A stretch of 49,510 nucleotides of DNA from NCBI RefSeq assembly GCF_030462585.1, contig NZ_JASMRU010000009.1:61496-111005 (forward strand). Direction: 5' to 3'. Shown here piece by piece: positions 1 to 8,881 of the stretch (position 1 is its first letter; every line of letters begins with the position of its first letter). Made by a program: the position numbers and the translations under genes. The notes below the pieces were generated by a model. The model was given only the letters and a program-made list of their open reading frames with translations. It did not search any database and had not been told where the DNA came from. This DNA is from Pseudomonas sp. CAN1 (lineage in GTDB: Bacteria; Pseudomonadota; Gammaproteobacteria; Pseudomonadales; Pseudomonadaceae).

Positions 1-1
1 A

Positions 2-706
2 TCACCGGCGGAGCTGGCACTAATGCAGCGCGCCAAGGATATGACCCTGGAGGTGCACAAAGCCGCCGCCAGCATCCTGCGCGAAGGCATCAGCACCACC
101 GAGGTCGTGCGCTTCATCGAGGCGGCGCACCGCAAGGTCGGCGCCCCGGGCTCGACCTTCTGCATCGTCCTGTTCGGCGAGGACAGCGCCTTCCCCCATG
201 GCGTACGCCAGCCGCGGCCGTTGCGCGAGGGCGACATGGTGCTGATCGACACTGGCTGCCAGCTGTTCGGCTACAACTCGGATATCACCCGCAGCTACGT
301 GTTCGGTACGCCCAGTGCGCGCCAGCGTGGGTTGTGGGACCTGGAAAAGGCCGCGCAGCAGGCTGCGTTCGATGCCGCTGTGCTCGGCTCGCCCTGCGAG
401 CAGGTGGATGCCGCCGCGCGCCACTGCCTGGAGGCCGGCGGCCTCGGGCCGGATTACGCGCTTCCAGGCTTGCCGCACCGCACGGGCCACGGCATCGGTC
501 TGGATATCCACGAAGGCCCTTACCTGGTGCGCGGCGATCGCACGCCGCTGGGCGTCGGCATGTGCTTCAGCAACGAGCCGATGATCTGTGTGCCGGGGGA
601 GTTCGGTATTCGCCTGGAGGATCACTTCTACATGACGGCGGACGGTCCGCGCTGGTTCACCCAGCCGAGCCATTCGGTGGACGATCCGTTCGGCCTGGAG
701 GCCTGA
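2..706 (+). CDS. mdpA: M24 metallo-dipeptidase (Xaa-Pro type), 5' end outside window
   Basis: C-terminal catalytic part of a pita-bread-fold M24 aminopeptidase/dipeptidase that splits small peptides in the cytoplasm. The frame is open to the left edge (reading SPAELALMQRAKDM, typical of the linker before the catalytic domain), so the gene begins upstream and the internal ATG at 23 is not its start. All five expected metal ligands are visible: Asp in LIDTG, Asp in SDITRSY, His in RTGHGIGLD, Glu in FSNEPMI and Glu in RLEDHF. It is convergent with two dipeptide-binding proteins, the arrangement I remember for PA4498 (mdpA) next to dppA1/dppA2 in P. aeruginosa, where the PsdR repressor controls dipeptide uptake and processing. 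Family is certain; the symbol rests on synteny. Confidence 0.85.
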   Translation, partial: SPAELALMQRAKDMTLEVHKAAASILREGISTTEVVRFIEAAHRKVGAPGSTFCIVLFGEDSAFPHGVRQPRPLREGDMVLIDTGCQLFGYNSDITRSYVFGTPSARQRGLWDLEKAAQQAAFDAAVLGSPCEQVDAAARHCLEAGGLGPDYALPGLPHRTGHGIGLDIHEGPYLVRGDRTPLGVGMCFSNEPMICVPGEFGIRLEDHFYMTADGPRWFTQPSHSVDDPFGLEA

Positions 707-744
707 TCGCTCGCGAACCATCTCGTTGTGGGGAAGCCTTGTGC

Positions 745-815
745 GTAGGAGCGGACTCCGTCCGCGATAGATTGGCATTGCGCCGGACGCCATCGCGGAC
801 GGAGTCCGCTCCTAC
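745..815. repeat. REP-type palindrome between convergent genes
   Basis: A perfect 24-nt inverted repeat: positions 745-768 (starting GTAGGAGCGGACTCC) are the exact reverse complement of 792-815, with a 23-nt spacer. The GTAGGAGCGGA head is the usual head of Pseudomonas REP sequences. It sits between the ends of two convergent genes, where such hairpins can act as bidirectional mRNA 3' stabilisers or terminators; no T-tract follows on either strand. A half-element with the related head GTAGGAGCGAG is present at 22711. Confidence 0.85.
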
Positions 816-824
816 ATGCAAACG

Positions 825-2417
825 TCAGGGAGCTAGCTCAACCCGCGAGAAATTGTTCGACCCCAGCGGGCTCAGGGTAAAGCCGCTCACCCCCGGCCGC
901 ACCACGGCGAACTGCTTGGGATAGGCCAGGGCGATCCACGGCGCCTCGCGCTGGTAGATCGCCAGCGCCTTGCGGTACAGCGCGGCGCGGGCTTCCTGAT
1001 CGGTAATGGCGCGCGCCTGGCGCAGCAGCTCGTCGAACTGGGCGTTGCACCAACCGGCCTGGTTCTCGCCGCTCTTTGCTGCCGCGCAGGACAGATTGGG
1101 CGTGAGGAAGTTGTCCGGGTCGCCATTGTCACCGGCCCAGCCCATGAAGATCAGGTCGTGCTCGCCCTGCTTGGCGCGCTTGATCAGCTCGCCCCACTCG
1201 AACACGCGGATGTCCGCCTGGATGCCGATCTTGCGCAGGTCGTCCTGCAGCATCTGCGCGCCGATGCCGGGGTTGGGATTGGTCGGCCCGCCGCCCGGGC
1301 GGGTCCAGATCGACAGCTTCAGTCCCGGCTGTATACCGGCTTCTTCCAGCAGCTGCCTCGCCCGCGCCGGGTCGTGCGGCCAGACCTTGAGTTGCGGATC
1401 GGAACCCCACAGCGTAGGCGGGTAGGGCGCCACGGCCAGGGTGGCGGCACCCTCGCCGAACTGTGCACGCAGATAGGCATCGCGGTCGAAGGCGAGGTTT
1501 ATCGCCTGGCGCACGCGCACGTCGTCCAGCGGCTTGTGCCGGGTATTGATGCCGACATAGGCGACCAGCAGCGAATCCAGTTCCTCTACCTTCAGCTTCG
1601 GGTCCTGGCGCAGCGCGGGCACGTCGGTGGGCTTGGGGTAGACGGCGATCTGGCAGTCGCCGGCCTTGACCTTCTGGATGCGCACGTTCGGGTCGGGGGT
1701 GATCGCCAGCAGCAGGCGCTCGATCTTCGGCTTGCCGCCCCAGTAGTCGGGGTTGGCGTTGAAGCGCACCTGGGCGTCCTTCTGGTAGCGCTGGAAGACG
1801 AAGGGGCCGGTGCCGATCGGCAGGTTGTTCAGCTGCTCGGCCTTTTCCGCGGCCAGCAGCAGGTCGCCATACTCGGCGGAATAGATAGAGGCGAAGCCCA
1901 TGGCCAGGTCAGCGAGGAAGGGCGCCTCGGGATGCTTCAGGGTGAAACGCACATGCTGCTCGTCCAGCTTGTCCACGGCGCTGATCAGGCCGGGCAGGCC
2001 CATTGCCTCCGCGTAGGGGAAGCCGCGCGGGGCCAGCTTGTGCCAGGGGTGCTGCGGGTCGAGCTGGCGCTGGAAGCTCCAGAGCACATCGTCGGCGTCG
2101 AATTCGCGGGTCGGCTTGAAGTAGTCGGTGCTGTGGAACTTCACGCCCTGGCGCAGGGCGAAGGTGTATTGCAGGCCGTCGTCGCTGATCGTCCAGCTTT
2201 CGGCCAGTGCCGGCACCACGCGGGTGCTGCCGGGGGCGAATTGCACCAGCCGCTCGAAGACGGTTTCCGCCGAGGCGTCGGCGGTGGTCGCGGCGGTGTA
2301 CTGGGTGATGTCGAAGCCTTCCGGGCTGGCCTCGGTGCAGACCACCAGGGATTGGCCCAATGCCGGTCCGCAGCCAAGCAGGCTGAGCAGGGCAAGACGG
2401 GCGAGTGTGCGGCGCAA
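825..2417 (-). CDS. Peptide ABC transporter periplasmic substrate-binding protein (DppA family)
   Basis: A 530-aa solute-binding protein of family SBP_bac_5 that captures di- or oligopeptides in the periplasm for an ABC permease. The N-terminus is a signal peptide (charged RRTLAR, then a leucine-rich core, cleavage near ALGQS; a lipobox reading of LLGC is possible). The mature start LVVCTEASPEGFD and the SAETVFERLVQF segment match the DppA type. The start is a TTG codon without a clear Shine-Dalgarno sequence, so the exact start is uncertain. It lies 49 bp after a longer paralogue on the same strand; no permease or ATPase is in the window, so it probably serves a dppBCDF system outside. Position corresponds to P. 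aeruginosa dppA2 (PA4497) by synteny. Confidence 0.88.
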   Translation of the reverse strand: MRRTLARLALLSLLGCGPALGQSLVVCTEASPEGFDITQYTAATTADASAETVFERLVQFAPGSTRVVPALAESWTISDDGLQYTFALRQGVKFHSTDYFKPTREFDADDVLWSFQRQLDPQHPWHKLAPRGFPYAEAMGLPGLISAVDKLDEQHVRFTLKHPEAPFLADLAMGFASIYSAEYGDLLLAAEKAEQLNNLPIGTGPFVFQRYQKDAQVRFNANPDYWGGKPKIERLLLAITPDPNVRIQKVKAGDCQIAVYPKPTDVPALRQDPKLKVEELDSLLVAYVGINTRHKPLDDVRVRQAINLAFDRDAYLRAQFGEGAATLAVAPYPPTLWGSDPQLKVWPHDPARARQLLEEAGIQPGLKLSIWTRPGGGPTNPNPGIGAQMLQDDLRKIGIQADIRVFEWGELIKRAKQGEHDLIFMGWAGDNGDPDNFLTPNLSCAAAKSGENQAGWCNAQFDELLRQARAITDQEARAALYRKALAIYQREAPWIALAYPKQFAVVRPGVSGFTLSPLGSNNFSRVELAP

Positions 2418-2466
2418 GATGGTTGCCGGAGAAACGGCCGCCGGTGCTTGACGGCGGCCATTGCCC

Positions 2467-4068
2467 TTACTTGCCGACGCTGACGCCGTAGAACGAGTTC
2501 AGCGCGAACGGGCTGATCTTGAAGTCCTGCACGCTCTTGCGCATCGGCTGGTACACGGTGGAGTGGGCGATCGGGGTGATCGGCACCTGCTCCTTGAGGA
2601 TGTGCTGGGCCTGCTTGTACAACTCGGTACGCTTGGCCTGGTCGGGGGTGCGCTTGGCATCCTTGATCAGCTTGTCGTAGGCCGGGTCGCACCATTTGGA
2701 GAAGTTGTTGCCATCCACGGCGTCGCAGCCGTAGAGGGTGCCCAGCCAGTTGTCCGGGTCACCGTTGTCGCCGCTCCAGCCGATCAGCATGGCGTCGTGC
2801 TCGCCGGCCTTGGCGCGCTTGATGTACTCGCCCCACTCGTAGGTAACGATCTTCGCCTTGATGCCGACCTTGGCCCAGTCGGACTGCAGCATCTCGGCCA
2901 TCAGCTTGGCGTTGGGGTTGTACGGGCGCTGCACCGGCATGGCCCACAGGGTGATCTCGGTGCCTTCGGGTACGCCGGCCTTCTTCAGCAGTTCCTTGGC
3001 CTTTTCCGGGTTGTAGCCGGCGTCCTTGATGGTGTCGTCGTAGGACCACTGGGTCGGCGGCATGCCGTTCACGGCCAATTGGCCGGCGCCCTGGTAGACG
3101 GCGTCGATGATTGCCTTCTTGTTCACCGCCATGTCCAGCGCTTCGCGTACTTCGAGCTTGTCGAACGGCTTGTGCAGGACGTTGTAGGCGATGTAGCCGA
3201 GGTTGAAGCCCGGCTGCGACGGCATGCTCAGGTTCGGGTCCTTCTTCAGCGCTTCCAGGTCGGCCGGGCGCGGGAAGAGGGTGATCTGGCACTCGTTGGC
3301 CTTGAGTTTCTGCATGCGCACCGAGGCGTCGGTGTTGATGGCGAAGATCAGGTTGTCGATCTTCACCTCACCCTTGTTCCAGTAGTCGGGGTTGGCCTTG
3401 AAGCGGATCATCGCGTCCTTCTGGTAGCGACTGAAGACGAACGGGCCGGTACCGATGGGCTTCTGGTTGATGTCGGCTGCCTTGCCCTGCTTGAGCAACT
3501 GGTCGGCGTATTCGCCGGACTGGATCGAAGCGAAGCTCATGGCCAGGTTCTGGATGAACGCGGCGTCGACTTCGTTGAGGGTGAACTTGACGGTGTGGTC
3601 GTCGACCTTCTCCACCTTGGCGATGTTCGCGTCCATGCCCATGTCGGTGAAGTATGGGAATTCGGTCTGGTACGCCTTACGGAATGGATGGTTCTTGTCG
3701 AGCATGCGGTTGAAGGTGAACAGCACGTCGTCGGCGTTGAATTCGCGAGTCGGCTTGAAGTACTCCGTGGTATGGAACTTCACGCCGGAGCGCAGGTGGA
3801 AGGTGTAGGTCTTGCCGTCATCGGATACGTCCCACTTTTCCGCCAGGCCCGGGATGACCTGGGTGCCGCCGCGCTCGAACTGGGTGAGGCGGTTGAAGAC
3901 CGTCTCGGCGGAGGCGTCGAAGTCAGTGCCGGTGGTGTACTGGCCGGGGTCGAAGCCCGCGGGGCTGCCTTCGGAGCAGTAGACCAGGTTGTTGGCGGCG
4001 TGGGCGAGGGGCGCGCTGGCGATCAGCCCGGCGGCAATCATGGAGCGGATGACGGCGTTCTTACGCAT
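2467..4068 (-). CDS. Dipeptide ABC transporter periplasmic substrate-binding protein (DppA family)
   Basis: A 533-aa DppA-like binding protein. The signal peptide ends around LAHAANN and the mature protein starts NLVYCSEGSPAGFDPGQY, the canonical DppA opening that helps form the dipeptide pocket. The later HNVL-like block (YIAYNVLHKPFD) and GWSGDNGDPDN are also family hallmarks. The start at 4068 has GAGG 6 nt upstream. It is the first gene of a probable two-gene unit with the downstream paralogue, with which it shares most motifs (SAETVFNRLTQFE against SAETVFERLVQFA), indicating tandem duplication followed by specialisation for different peptides. Corresponds to dppA1 (PA4496) by synteny. 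The 222 bp upstream lie between it and the SIMPL gene and hold no other ORF I can support. Confidence 0.92.
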   Translation of the reverse strand: MRKNAVIRSMIAAGLIASAPLAHAANNLVYCSEGSPAGFDPGQYTTGTDFDASAETVFNRLTQFERGGTQVIPGLAEKWDVSDDGKTYTFHLRSGVKFHTTEYFKPTREFNADDVLFTFNRMLDKNHPFRKAYQTEFPYFTDMGMDANIAKVEKVDDHTVKFTLNEVDAAFIQNLAMSFASIQSGEYADQLLKQGKAADINQKPIGTGPFVFSRYQKDAMIRFKANPDYWNKGEVKIDNLIFAINTDASVRMQKLKANECQITLFPRPADLEALKKDPNLSMPSQPGFNLGYIAYNVLHKPFDKLEVREALDMAVNKKAIIDAVYQGAGQLAVNGMPPTQWSYDDTIKDAGYNPEKAKELLKKAGVPEGTEITLWAMPVQRPYNPNAKLMAEMLQSDWAKVGIKAKIVTYEWGEYIKRAKAGEHDAMLIGWSGDNGDPDNWLGTLYGCDAVDGNNFSKWCDPAYDKLIKDAKRTPDQAKRTELYKQAQHILKEQVPITPIAHSTVYQPMRKSVQDFKISPFALNSFYGVSVGK

Positions 4069-4290
4069 TTGGACCTCTGTTTATTCTGGTTGTCATCGAG
4101 GGGCAGCCTCGTGAGCTGCGTTGCGTGAAGCTATGCACGGCACATGCCGGGCGCAAGCGGCTGACCGGGGTGAGTGTAGAAGTTGTGACGCGGGTGCAAG
4201 GGAATGTCGCAATTTCGACAATGGGAACCGTGCGGTCGGGTGGCGGCGTCCCGGTCCCCGCAGACGCCGCGCTGCAAGAGGCCGGAAGTG

Positions 4291-5007
4291 TTACGGCATC
4301 TGCACCTCGATCGTGCCGTCGGCGCTGACGGTGACCTGGCTGGTACCGGCCTCGATTTCCTGCGCCGGGGCCGAGTCCATGGAGGAGAACTTGGCCGCGG
4401 CCATGCGCACCATTGGCATCGGGCGCGGCGCGCCGGAAGTGTTCAGGTTCAGGCTGACCAGCTTGTAGCCCTTGCCGCCGAGGGCGTCGGTGAGCACCTG
4501 GGCGCGCGCCTTGAAGGCGTCCACGGCGCCTTTCATCATCGCGTCCTCGTTCTTTGCGCGGGTGGCGTCAGCGATGCTGAAGTCCATGCTGCCCATCTTC
4601 AGCTTGCCCAGCAGGTCGGCGGTGAGCTGCGACAGGGTGGCGAAGTCGGTGCTTTCCAGGCGCAGTTCTGCGCGTTCACGCCAGGCGGTGATCTTCTGGC
4701 CCTTGTCGTCGTACACCGGGTAGCTGTTGCGGCTGCCCAGGCTGACGGTGACGCCCTTGGCCTTGCGCGCCTGCTCGACCGCCGCGTTTAGCGCAGTGGT
4801 GGTCTCGGCGGCCAGCTTGGCCGGGTCGGTGCCCTGGTTCTCGCTGAACAGGGTCACGTGCATCAGGTCGTGGGCGACTTCCTGGCTGACCTCGGCGCGC
4901 AGCGAAACCTGGTTGTAGCGCGGTTCGTCAGCCATGGCCCCGAGGCTGGTGGCGCACAGGGCGATGGCGGCGGCGATGGCGGTGAAGGGTTTCTTCAGTA
5001 CAGACAT
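4291..5007 (-). CDS. SIMPL-domain (DUF541) periplasmic protein
   Basis: A 238-aa exported protein with a clear signal peptide (KKPFTAIAAAIALCATSLGAMA, cut before DEPRYN) followed by a full-length SIMPL/DUF541 domain, recognisable by the N-terminal strand with RAEVSQEVAHDLMHVTLF, the central SYPVYDDKGQKITAWRE segment and the helical KNEDAMMKGAVDAFKARAQ stretch. Proteins of this family (E. coli YggE, Brucella BP26) form periplasmic or outer-membrane-associated oligomers and have been linked to oxidative stress; biochemical function is unclear. GGAG lies 6 nt before the ATG. It is divergent from the redox sensor gene roxS across about 230 bp, so shared redox control is possible but unproven. Confidence 0.85.
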   Translation of the reverse strand: MSVLKKPFTAIAAAIALCATSLGAMADEPRYNQVSLRAEVSQEVAHDLMHVTLFSENQGTDPAKLAAETTTALNAAVEQARKAKGVTVSLGSRNSYPVYDDKGQKITAWRERAELRLESTDFATLSQLTADLLGKLKMGSMDFSIADATRAKNEDAMMKGAVDAFKARAQVLTDALGGKGYKLVSLNLNTSGAPRPMPMVRMAAAKFSSMDSAPAQEIEAGTSQVTVSADGTIEVQMP

Positions 5008-5237
5008 GGATGACTCCTTGCTCCAGAAAGTGTCCGGGCCACAGCTTAGTAGAGGCAGTGGCGAGGACTGTCAGACCCTTTGACGGCTATTTGTTCGCAA
5101 GCGGGTTAAGGCCGGATGTCACCAATTGTTTCGTAGCGAGACGGCCGTCACGGGGCGCGCTGGAGTATGCTGTGGCGCTATGCCGCACAAAGGGGAGGGG
5201 GCACTTGGCTATACTCGCGCAAATTCCGGAATTCACC

Positions 5238-6494
5238 ATGCGCCCACCGGTTTTCCAGCTGTCCGCCAGTCGTCAGAACCTCCTGCATCTGACGCTCATC
5301 CGTATTCTCGTCCTTGCCGCCCAGGCAGGTTCAGTCGGGCTTGCCTACAAGGCCCAGCTGATCCAGCTGCCCTGGCTCGCCCTGGGCGTGACCCTCGGCG
5401 TCTCCCTCGTCCTGTGCCTGGGCACCGCGCTGCGCCTGCGTGGCCCGTGGCCGGTCACCGAGCTGGAGTATGCCGTCCAGCTGGCCTGCGACCTGATCAT
5501 CCACAGCGTGCTGCTGTATTACTCGGGCGGGTCGAGCAACCCCTTCGTCTCCTATTACCTGGTGCCGCTGACCATCGCTGCGGCGACCCTGCCGTGGCTC
5601 TACACCATCGTCCTGGCCGGCCTCGCCCTGGCCAGCTACACGGTGCTGCTGGTGTGGTTCCACCCGCTGGAGATGGCTGCCGGGCAGCGCGACAACCTGC
5701 TGATCTACGGCATGTGGCTGAGCTTCGCCCTCGCTGCCGCGCTGATCACCTTCTTCGTCGCGCGCATGTCCGAATCCCTGCGCCGCCAGGAACAATTGCA
5801 GGCGCAGCGCCGCGAGGAAGGCATGCGCGACCAGCAACTGCTGGCCGTCGCCACCCAGGCTGCCGGAGCCGCCCACGAACTGGGCACGCCGCTGGCGACC
5901 ATGAGCGTACTGCTCAAGGAGTTGCGCCAGACCAATGCCGACCAGCCGATGTTGCAGGAAGATCTCGCCCTGCTGCAGGAGCAGGTCAAGCTCTGCAAGA
6001 CCACCCTGCAGCACCTGGTGCGCGCCGCCGAGGCGGATCGTCGCCAGGCGGTGGAAGAGCAGGGCGCCAACGAATGGGTCGAGTCGGTGCTGCGTCGCTG
6101 GCACCTGATGCGCCCCGAAGCGAGCTACCGCTACCAGACGCTGGGCAAGGGCAAGGCGCCACGGATGATTCCGCCGACCGACCTGAGCCAGGCGCTGCTC
6201 AATCTTCTGAATAACGCGACGGACGCCTGTCCGGACGATCTGGACATCCGCCTGGACTGGGATGCCGGTGAAATCTGCCTGAGCATCCGCGACCAGGGCC
6301 CAGGCGTGCCGCTGGCCATTGCCGAACAGCTCGGCAAGCCGTTCTTCACCACCAAGGGCAAGGGGTTCGGCCTGGGGTTGTTCCTCAGCCAGGCCAGCGT
6401 GACCCGCGCAGGTGGAACGGTGAAGTTGTATAACCATGAAGATGGCGGCACTCTGACCGAGTTGCGTCTGCCCAGAAGCTATGGCGTGGCCTGA
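5238..6494 (+). CDS. roxS: Redox-sensing sensor histidine kinase RoxS (RegB/PrrB family)
   Basis: A 418-aa membrane histidine kinase with about six N-terminal transmembrane helices, then HisKA and HATPase_c domains. The heptad GGSSNPF (residues 97-103) is the RegB-family ubiquinone-binding motif; the H-box AAHELGTPLA puts the phosphorylated His at 213. Cys253 (QVKLCKTTL) sits where RegB carries its redox-active cysteine. N, G1 and G2 boxes are intact (NLLNNATDAC, DQGPGVP, GFGLGLFL). With RoxR it should report quinone-pool redox state and control respiratory oxidases, as known for P. aeruginosa RoxSR. ATG at 5238 was chosen by homology; a TTG at 5205 follows a purine-rich GGGGAGGGGG tract and would add 11 residues. 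Confidence 0.93.
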   Translation: MRPPVFQLSASRQNLLHLTLIRILVLAAQAGSVGLAYKAQLIQLPWLALGVTLGVSLVLCLGTALRLRGPWPVTELEYAVQLACDLIIHSVLLYYSGGSSNPFVSYYLVPLTIAAATLPWLYTIVLAGLALASYTVLLVWFHPLEMAAGQRDNLLIYGMWLSFALAAALITFFVARMSESLRRQEQLQAQRREEGMRDQQLLAVATQAAGAAHELGTPLATMSVLLKELRQTNADQPMLQEDLALLQEQVKLCKTTLQHLVRAAEADRRQAVEEQGANEWVESVLRRWHLMRPEASYRYQTLGKGKAPRMIPPTDLSQALLNLLNNATDACPDDLDIRLDWDAGEICLSIRDQGPGVPLAIAEQLGKPFFTTKGKGFGLGLFLSQASVTRAGGTVKLYNHEDGGTLTELRLPRSYGVA

Positions 6495-6518
6495 GAGCCG
6501 CGCCCGCGAGGAAGTACC

Positions 6519-7079
6519 ATGAGCGAAGAGATCCTGTTCGAAGGCGAAGAGCAGCCCCACCTGCTGCTGGTGGACGACGATGCCACCTTTACCCGCGTCA
6601 TGGCCCGCGCCATGACCCGTCGCGGGTTGCGGGTGTCGGTCGCCGGCTCCGCCGAGGAAGGCCTGGCCATGGCCAAGGAAGATCTGCCCGACTACGCCGT
6701 GCTCGACCTGAAAATGGACGGCGATTCCGGCCTGGTGCTGCTGCCCAAGCTGCTCGAGCTCGATGCCGAGATGCGCGTAGTGATCCTCACTGGCTACTCC
6801 AGCATTGCCACCGCGGTGGAAGCGATCAAGCGCGGTGCCACCAACTACCTGTGCAAACCGGCCGATGCCGACGATGTGCTGACTGCACTGCTGTCACAAC
6901 ATGCCGACCTGGAAACCCTGGTGCCGGAAAACCCCATGTCGGTCGACCGCCTGCAGTGGGAACATATCCAGCGCGTGCTTGCCGAACATGACGGCAACAT
7001 CTCCGCGACCGCCCGAGCGCTGGGTATGCACCGGCGCACATTGCAACGTAAGCTGCAGAAACGCCCGGTGAGGCGTTAA
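6519..7079 (+). CDS. roxR: Redox response regulator RoxR (RegA/PrrA/ActR family)
   Basis: A 186-aa response regulator 24 bp after roxS. The receiver domain has the acidic pair in LLVDDDATF, the phospho-acceptor Asp63 (YAVLDLKMDG), the conserved Thr in VILTGYSS and the Lys in CKPADADD. A Pro-containing linker (VPENPMSVDRLQWEHI) leads into a Fis-type helix-turn-helix (NISATARALGMHRRTLQRKLQKR), the near-invariant RegA-family DNA-binding end. Length is typical. Cotranscribed with roxS; a probable terminator follows at 7094-7126. It regulates terminal oxidase and redox genes in relatives. Confidence 0.95.
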   Translation: MSEEILFEGEEQPHLLLVDDDATFTRVMARAMTRRGLRVSVAGSAEEGLAMAKEDLPDYAVLDLKMDGDSGLVLLPKLLELDAEMRVVILTGYSSIATAVEAIKRGATNYLCKPADADDVLTALLSQHADLETLVPENPMSVDRLQWEHIQRVLAEHDGNISATARALGMHRRTLQRKLQKRPVRR

Positions 7080-7093
7080 GCGATCGATAACAC

Positions 7094-7126
7094 AGGAGGG
7101 GCGCCAATGAGCGCTCCTTTTTATTT
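7094..7126 (+). terminator. Probable Rho-independent terminator after roxR
   Basis: AGGA (7094-7097) plus GCGC (7101-7104) pair with GCGC (7111-7114) plus TCCT (7115-7118), leaving a 3-nt GGG bulge and a 6-nt loop, followed by a T-rich tract running to about 7126. The bulge weakens it. It would separate roxSR from the ABC transporter gene that starts 22 bp later. Confidence 0.5.
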
Positions 7127-7147
7127 TCCGCCGTGCGAGCCCGACCC

Positions 7148-8881
7148 ATGACCGACAGTGCCGAATACCGGGCCGCGAACGATGCCGTTCGCAGCCGCTT
7201 CTTCCACCGCGTCTGGCACCTCACCGCGCTCTACTGGCGCAGCGAAGAGAAGGGCATGGCCTGGCTGCTGCTGCTCGTGGTGATCGCCCTCTCGCTGGTG
7301 GGCGTGGCCCTCAGCGTCTGGCTCAACAGCTGGTACCGCGACTTCTACAACGCCCTGCAGAACAAGGACCTGAACAGCTTCATCCACCTGATGCTGATGT
7401 TCTCCGGGATCGCCGCGGTGTTCATCCTCACGGCGGTTTACCGGCTGTACCTGACCCAGATGCTGACCATCCGCTGGCGCCGCTGGCTGACCGAGAAGCA
7501 CTTCGCTGCCTGGCTGGGCGACAAGAGCTACTACCGCCTGGAACAGCGTGGCCACACCGACAACCCCGACCAGCGCCTGACCGAGGACCTCGACAACTTC
7601 ACCAGCACCACCCTGAGCCTCGGCCTGGGGCTGATCCGCAACGTGGTCAGCCTGGTGTCCTTCTCGGTGATCCTCTGGGGCGTTTCCGGCAGCATCGAGC
7701 TGTTCGGCATCACCATCCCTGGCTACATGTTCTGGGTGGCACTGGTGTATGCGGCGGTGGGCAGCTGGCTGACGCACCTGATCGCCCGTCGCCTGATCGG
7801 CCTGAACAACCAGCAGCAGCGCTACGAGGCCGACCTGCGCTTCGGCCTGGTGCGGGTGCGCGAAAACGCCGAAAGCATCGCCCTGTACAACGGCGAGGCC
7901 AACGAGAACGAACGCCTGATGGGCCGCTTCCGCAATGTCTGGGGCAACTTCTGGGAGCTGATGAAGGTTCAGAAGCGCCTGACCTTCTTCACCTCCGGCT
8001 ACGCCCAGATCGCCACCGTATTCCCCTTCATTGTTGCCGCACCGCGCTACTTCTCCGGGCAGATCCAGCTCGGCGAGCTCATGCAGATCAATTCCGCCTT
8101 CAGCAACGTGCAGGACAGCATGAGCTGGTTCATCGACGCCTACACCAGCCTCGCCAGCTGGCGGGCGACCAGTGATCGTCTGCTGAGTTTCCGCGGCGCC
8201 ATGGCCGAGACCACCCAGGAATCGGCGAATATCGACGTGCGCAAGACCGGCAGCAGCCTGCAGCTGCAGGACCTGACTCTGAGCCTGGGCAGCGGCCGTG
8301 AACTGCTGGAGCCGACCCGCCTGACCATCAATGCCGGCGAGCACGTGCTGATCGGCGGCCCCTCCGGCGGCGGCAAGAGCACCCTGCTACGTGCCATGAG
8401 CGGCCTGTGGCGCTATGGCAGCGGTGTGGTGCAGATGCCCGAAGGACGCAGCCTGTTCGTCCCGCAGAAGCCCTACCTGCCCATTGGCACCCTGGCCGAA
8501 GCGCTCTGCTACCCGGAGCCCGGCAACAGCCACGATGCCCAGCGCATGAAGGAGGTGCTGCATCTGTGTCGCCTGGATACCCTGGCGGCGCGCTTGGACG
8601 AGGCTGACCACTGGCAGCGTGTGCTCTCTCCGGGTGAGCAGCAGCGTCTGGCGATTGCCCGCGCACTGCTTTACGCGCCGCAATGGCTGTTCCTCGACGA
8701 GGCCACATCAGCCCTGGACGAGTCCGACGAAGCTGCGCTCTATCAAGTGCTGCTGGAGCAACTGCCCGAGGTGACGCTGGTCAGCATTGGCCACCGGGTC
8801 AGCCTCAAGCGCTTCCACCCGCGTCAGCTGCGCCTGGAAGAGCATCGCCTGGAGGAAATGGAAGCTGTCCTCCCTGCGTAG
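7148..8881 (+). CDS. ABCD/BacA-type ABC transporter, fused permease and ATPase
   Basis: A 577-aa half-transporter of the ABC_membrane_2 type (YddA/BacA/ABCD group). The N-terminal half holds about five to six membrane helices with the family segment LNSWYRDFYNALQNKD, a TIRWRRWLTEKHF loop and the NPDQRLTEDLDNF motif. The C-terminal ATPase has Walker A GPSGGGKST, signature LSPGEQQRLAIARAL, Walker B WLFLDEATSALD and the switch His in SIGHR, so it should be active. Relatives import or export peptides, vitamin B12 or long-chain lipids; the substrate here cannot be read from sequence. Neither ATG 7148 nor GTG 7133 has a good ribosome-binding site; 7148 was chosen by homology. It opens the block that separates roxR from magA. 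Confidence 0.88.
   Translation: MTDSAEYRAANDAVRSRFFHRVWHLTALYWRSEEKGMAWLLLLVVIALSLVGVALSVWLNSWYRDFYNALQNKDLNSFIHLMLMFSGIAAVFILTAVYRLYLTQMLTIRWRRWLTEKHFAAWLGDKSYYRLEQRGHTDNPDQRLTEDLDNFTSTTLSLGLGLIRNVVSLVSFSVILWGVSGSIELFGITIPGYMFWVALVYAAVGSWLTHLIARRLIGLNNQQQRYEADLRFGLVRVRENAESIALYNGEANENERLMGRFRNVWGNFWELMKVQKRLTFFTSGYAQIATVFPFIVAAPRYFSGQIQLGELMQINSAFSNVQDSMSWFIDAYTSLASWRATSDRLLSFRGAMAETTQESANIDVRKTGSSLQLQDLTLSLGSGRELLEPTRLTINAGEHVLIGGPSGGGKSTLLRAMSGLWRYGSGVVQMPEGRSLFVPQKPYLPIGTLAEALCYPEPGNSHDAQRMKEVLHLCRLDTLAARLDEADHWQRVLSPGEQQRLAIARALLYAPQWLFLDEATSALDESDEAALYQVLLEQLPEVTLVSIGHRVSLKRFHPRQLRLEEHRLEEMEAVLPA

Noticed and set aside
1158..4128. Plus-strand frames of 441 and 555 aa opposite the two binding proteins
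   Set aside because: The two frames are mirror translations of paralogous genes, which explains their mutual likeness; they have no features of real proteins.
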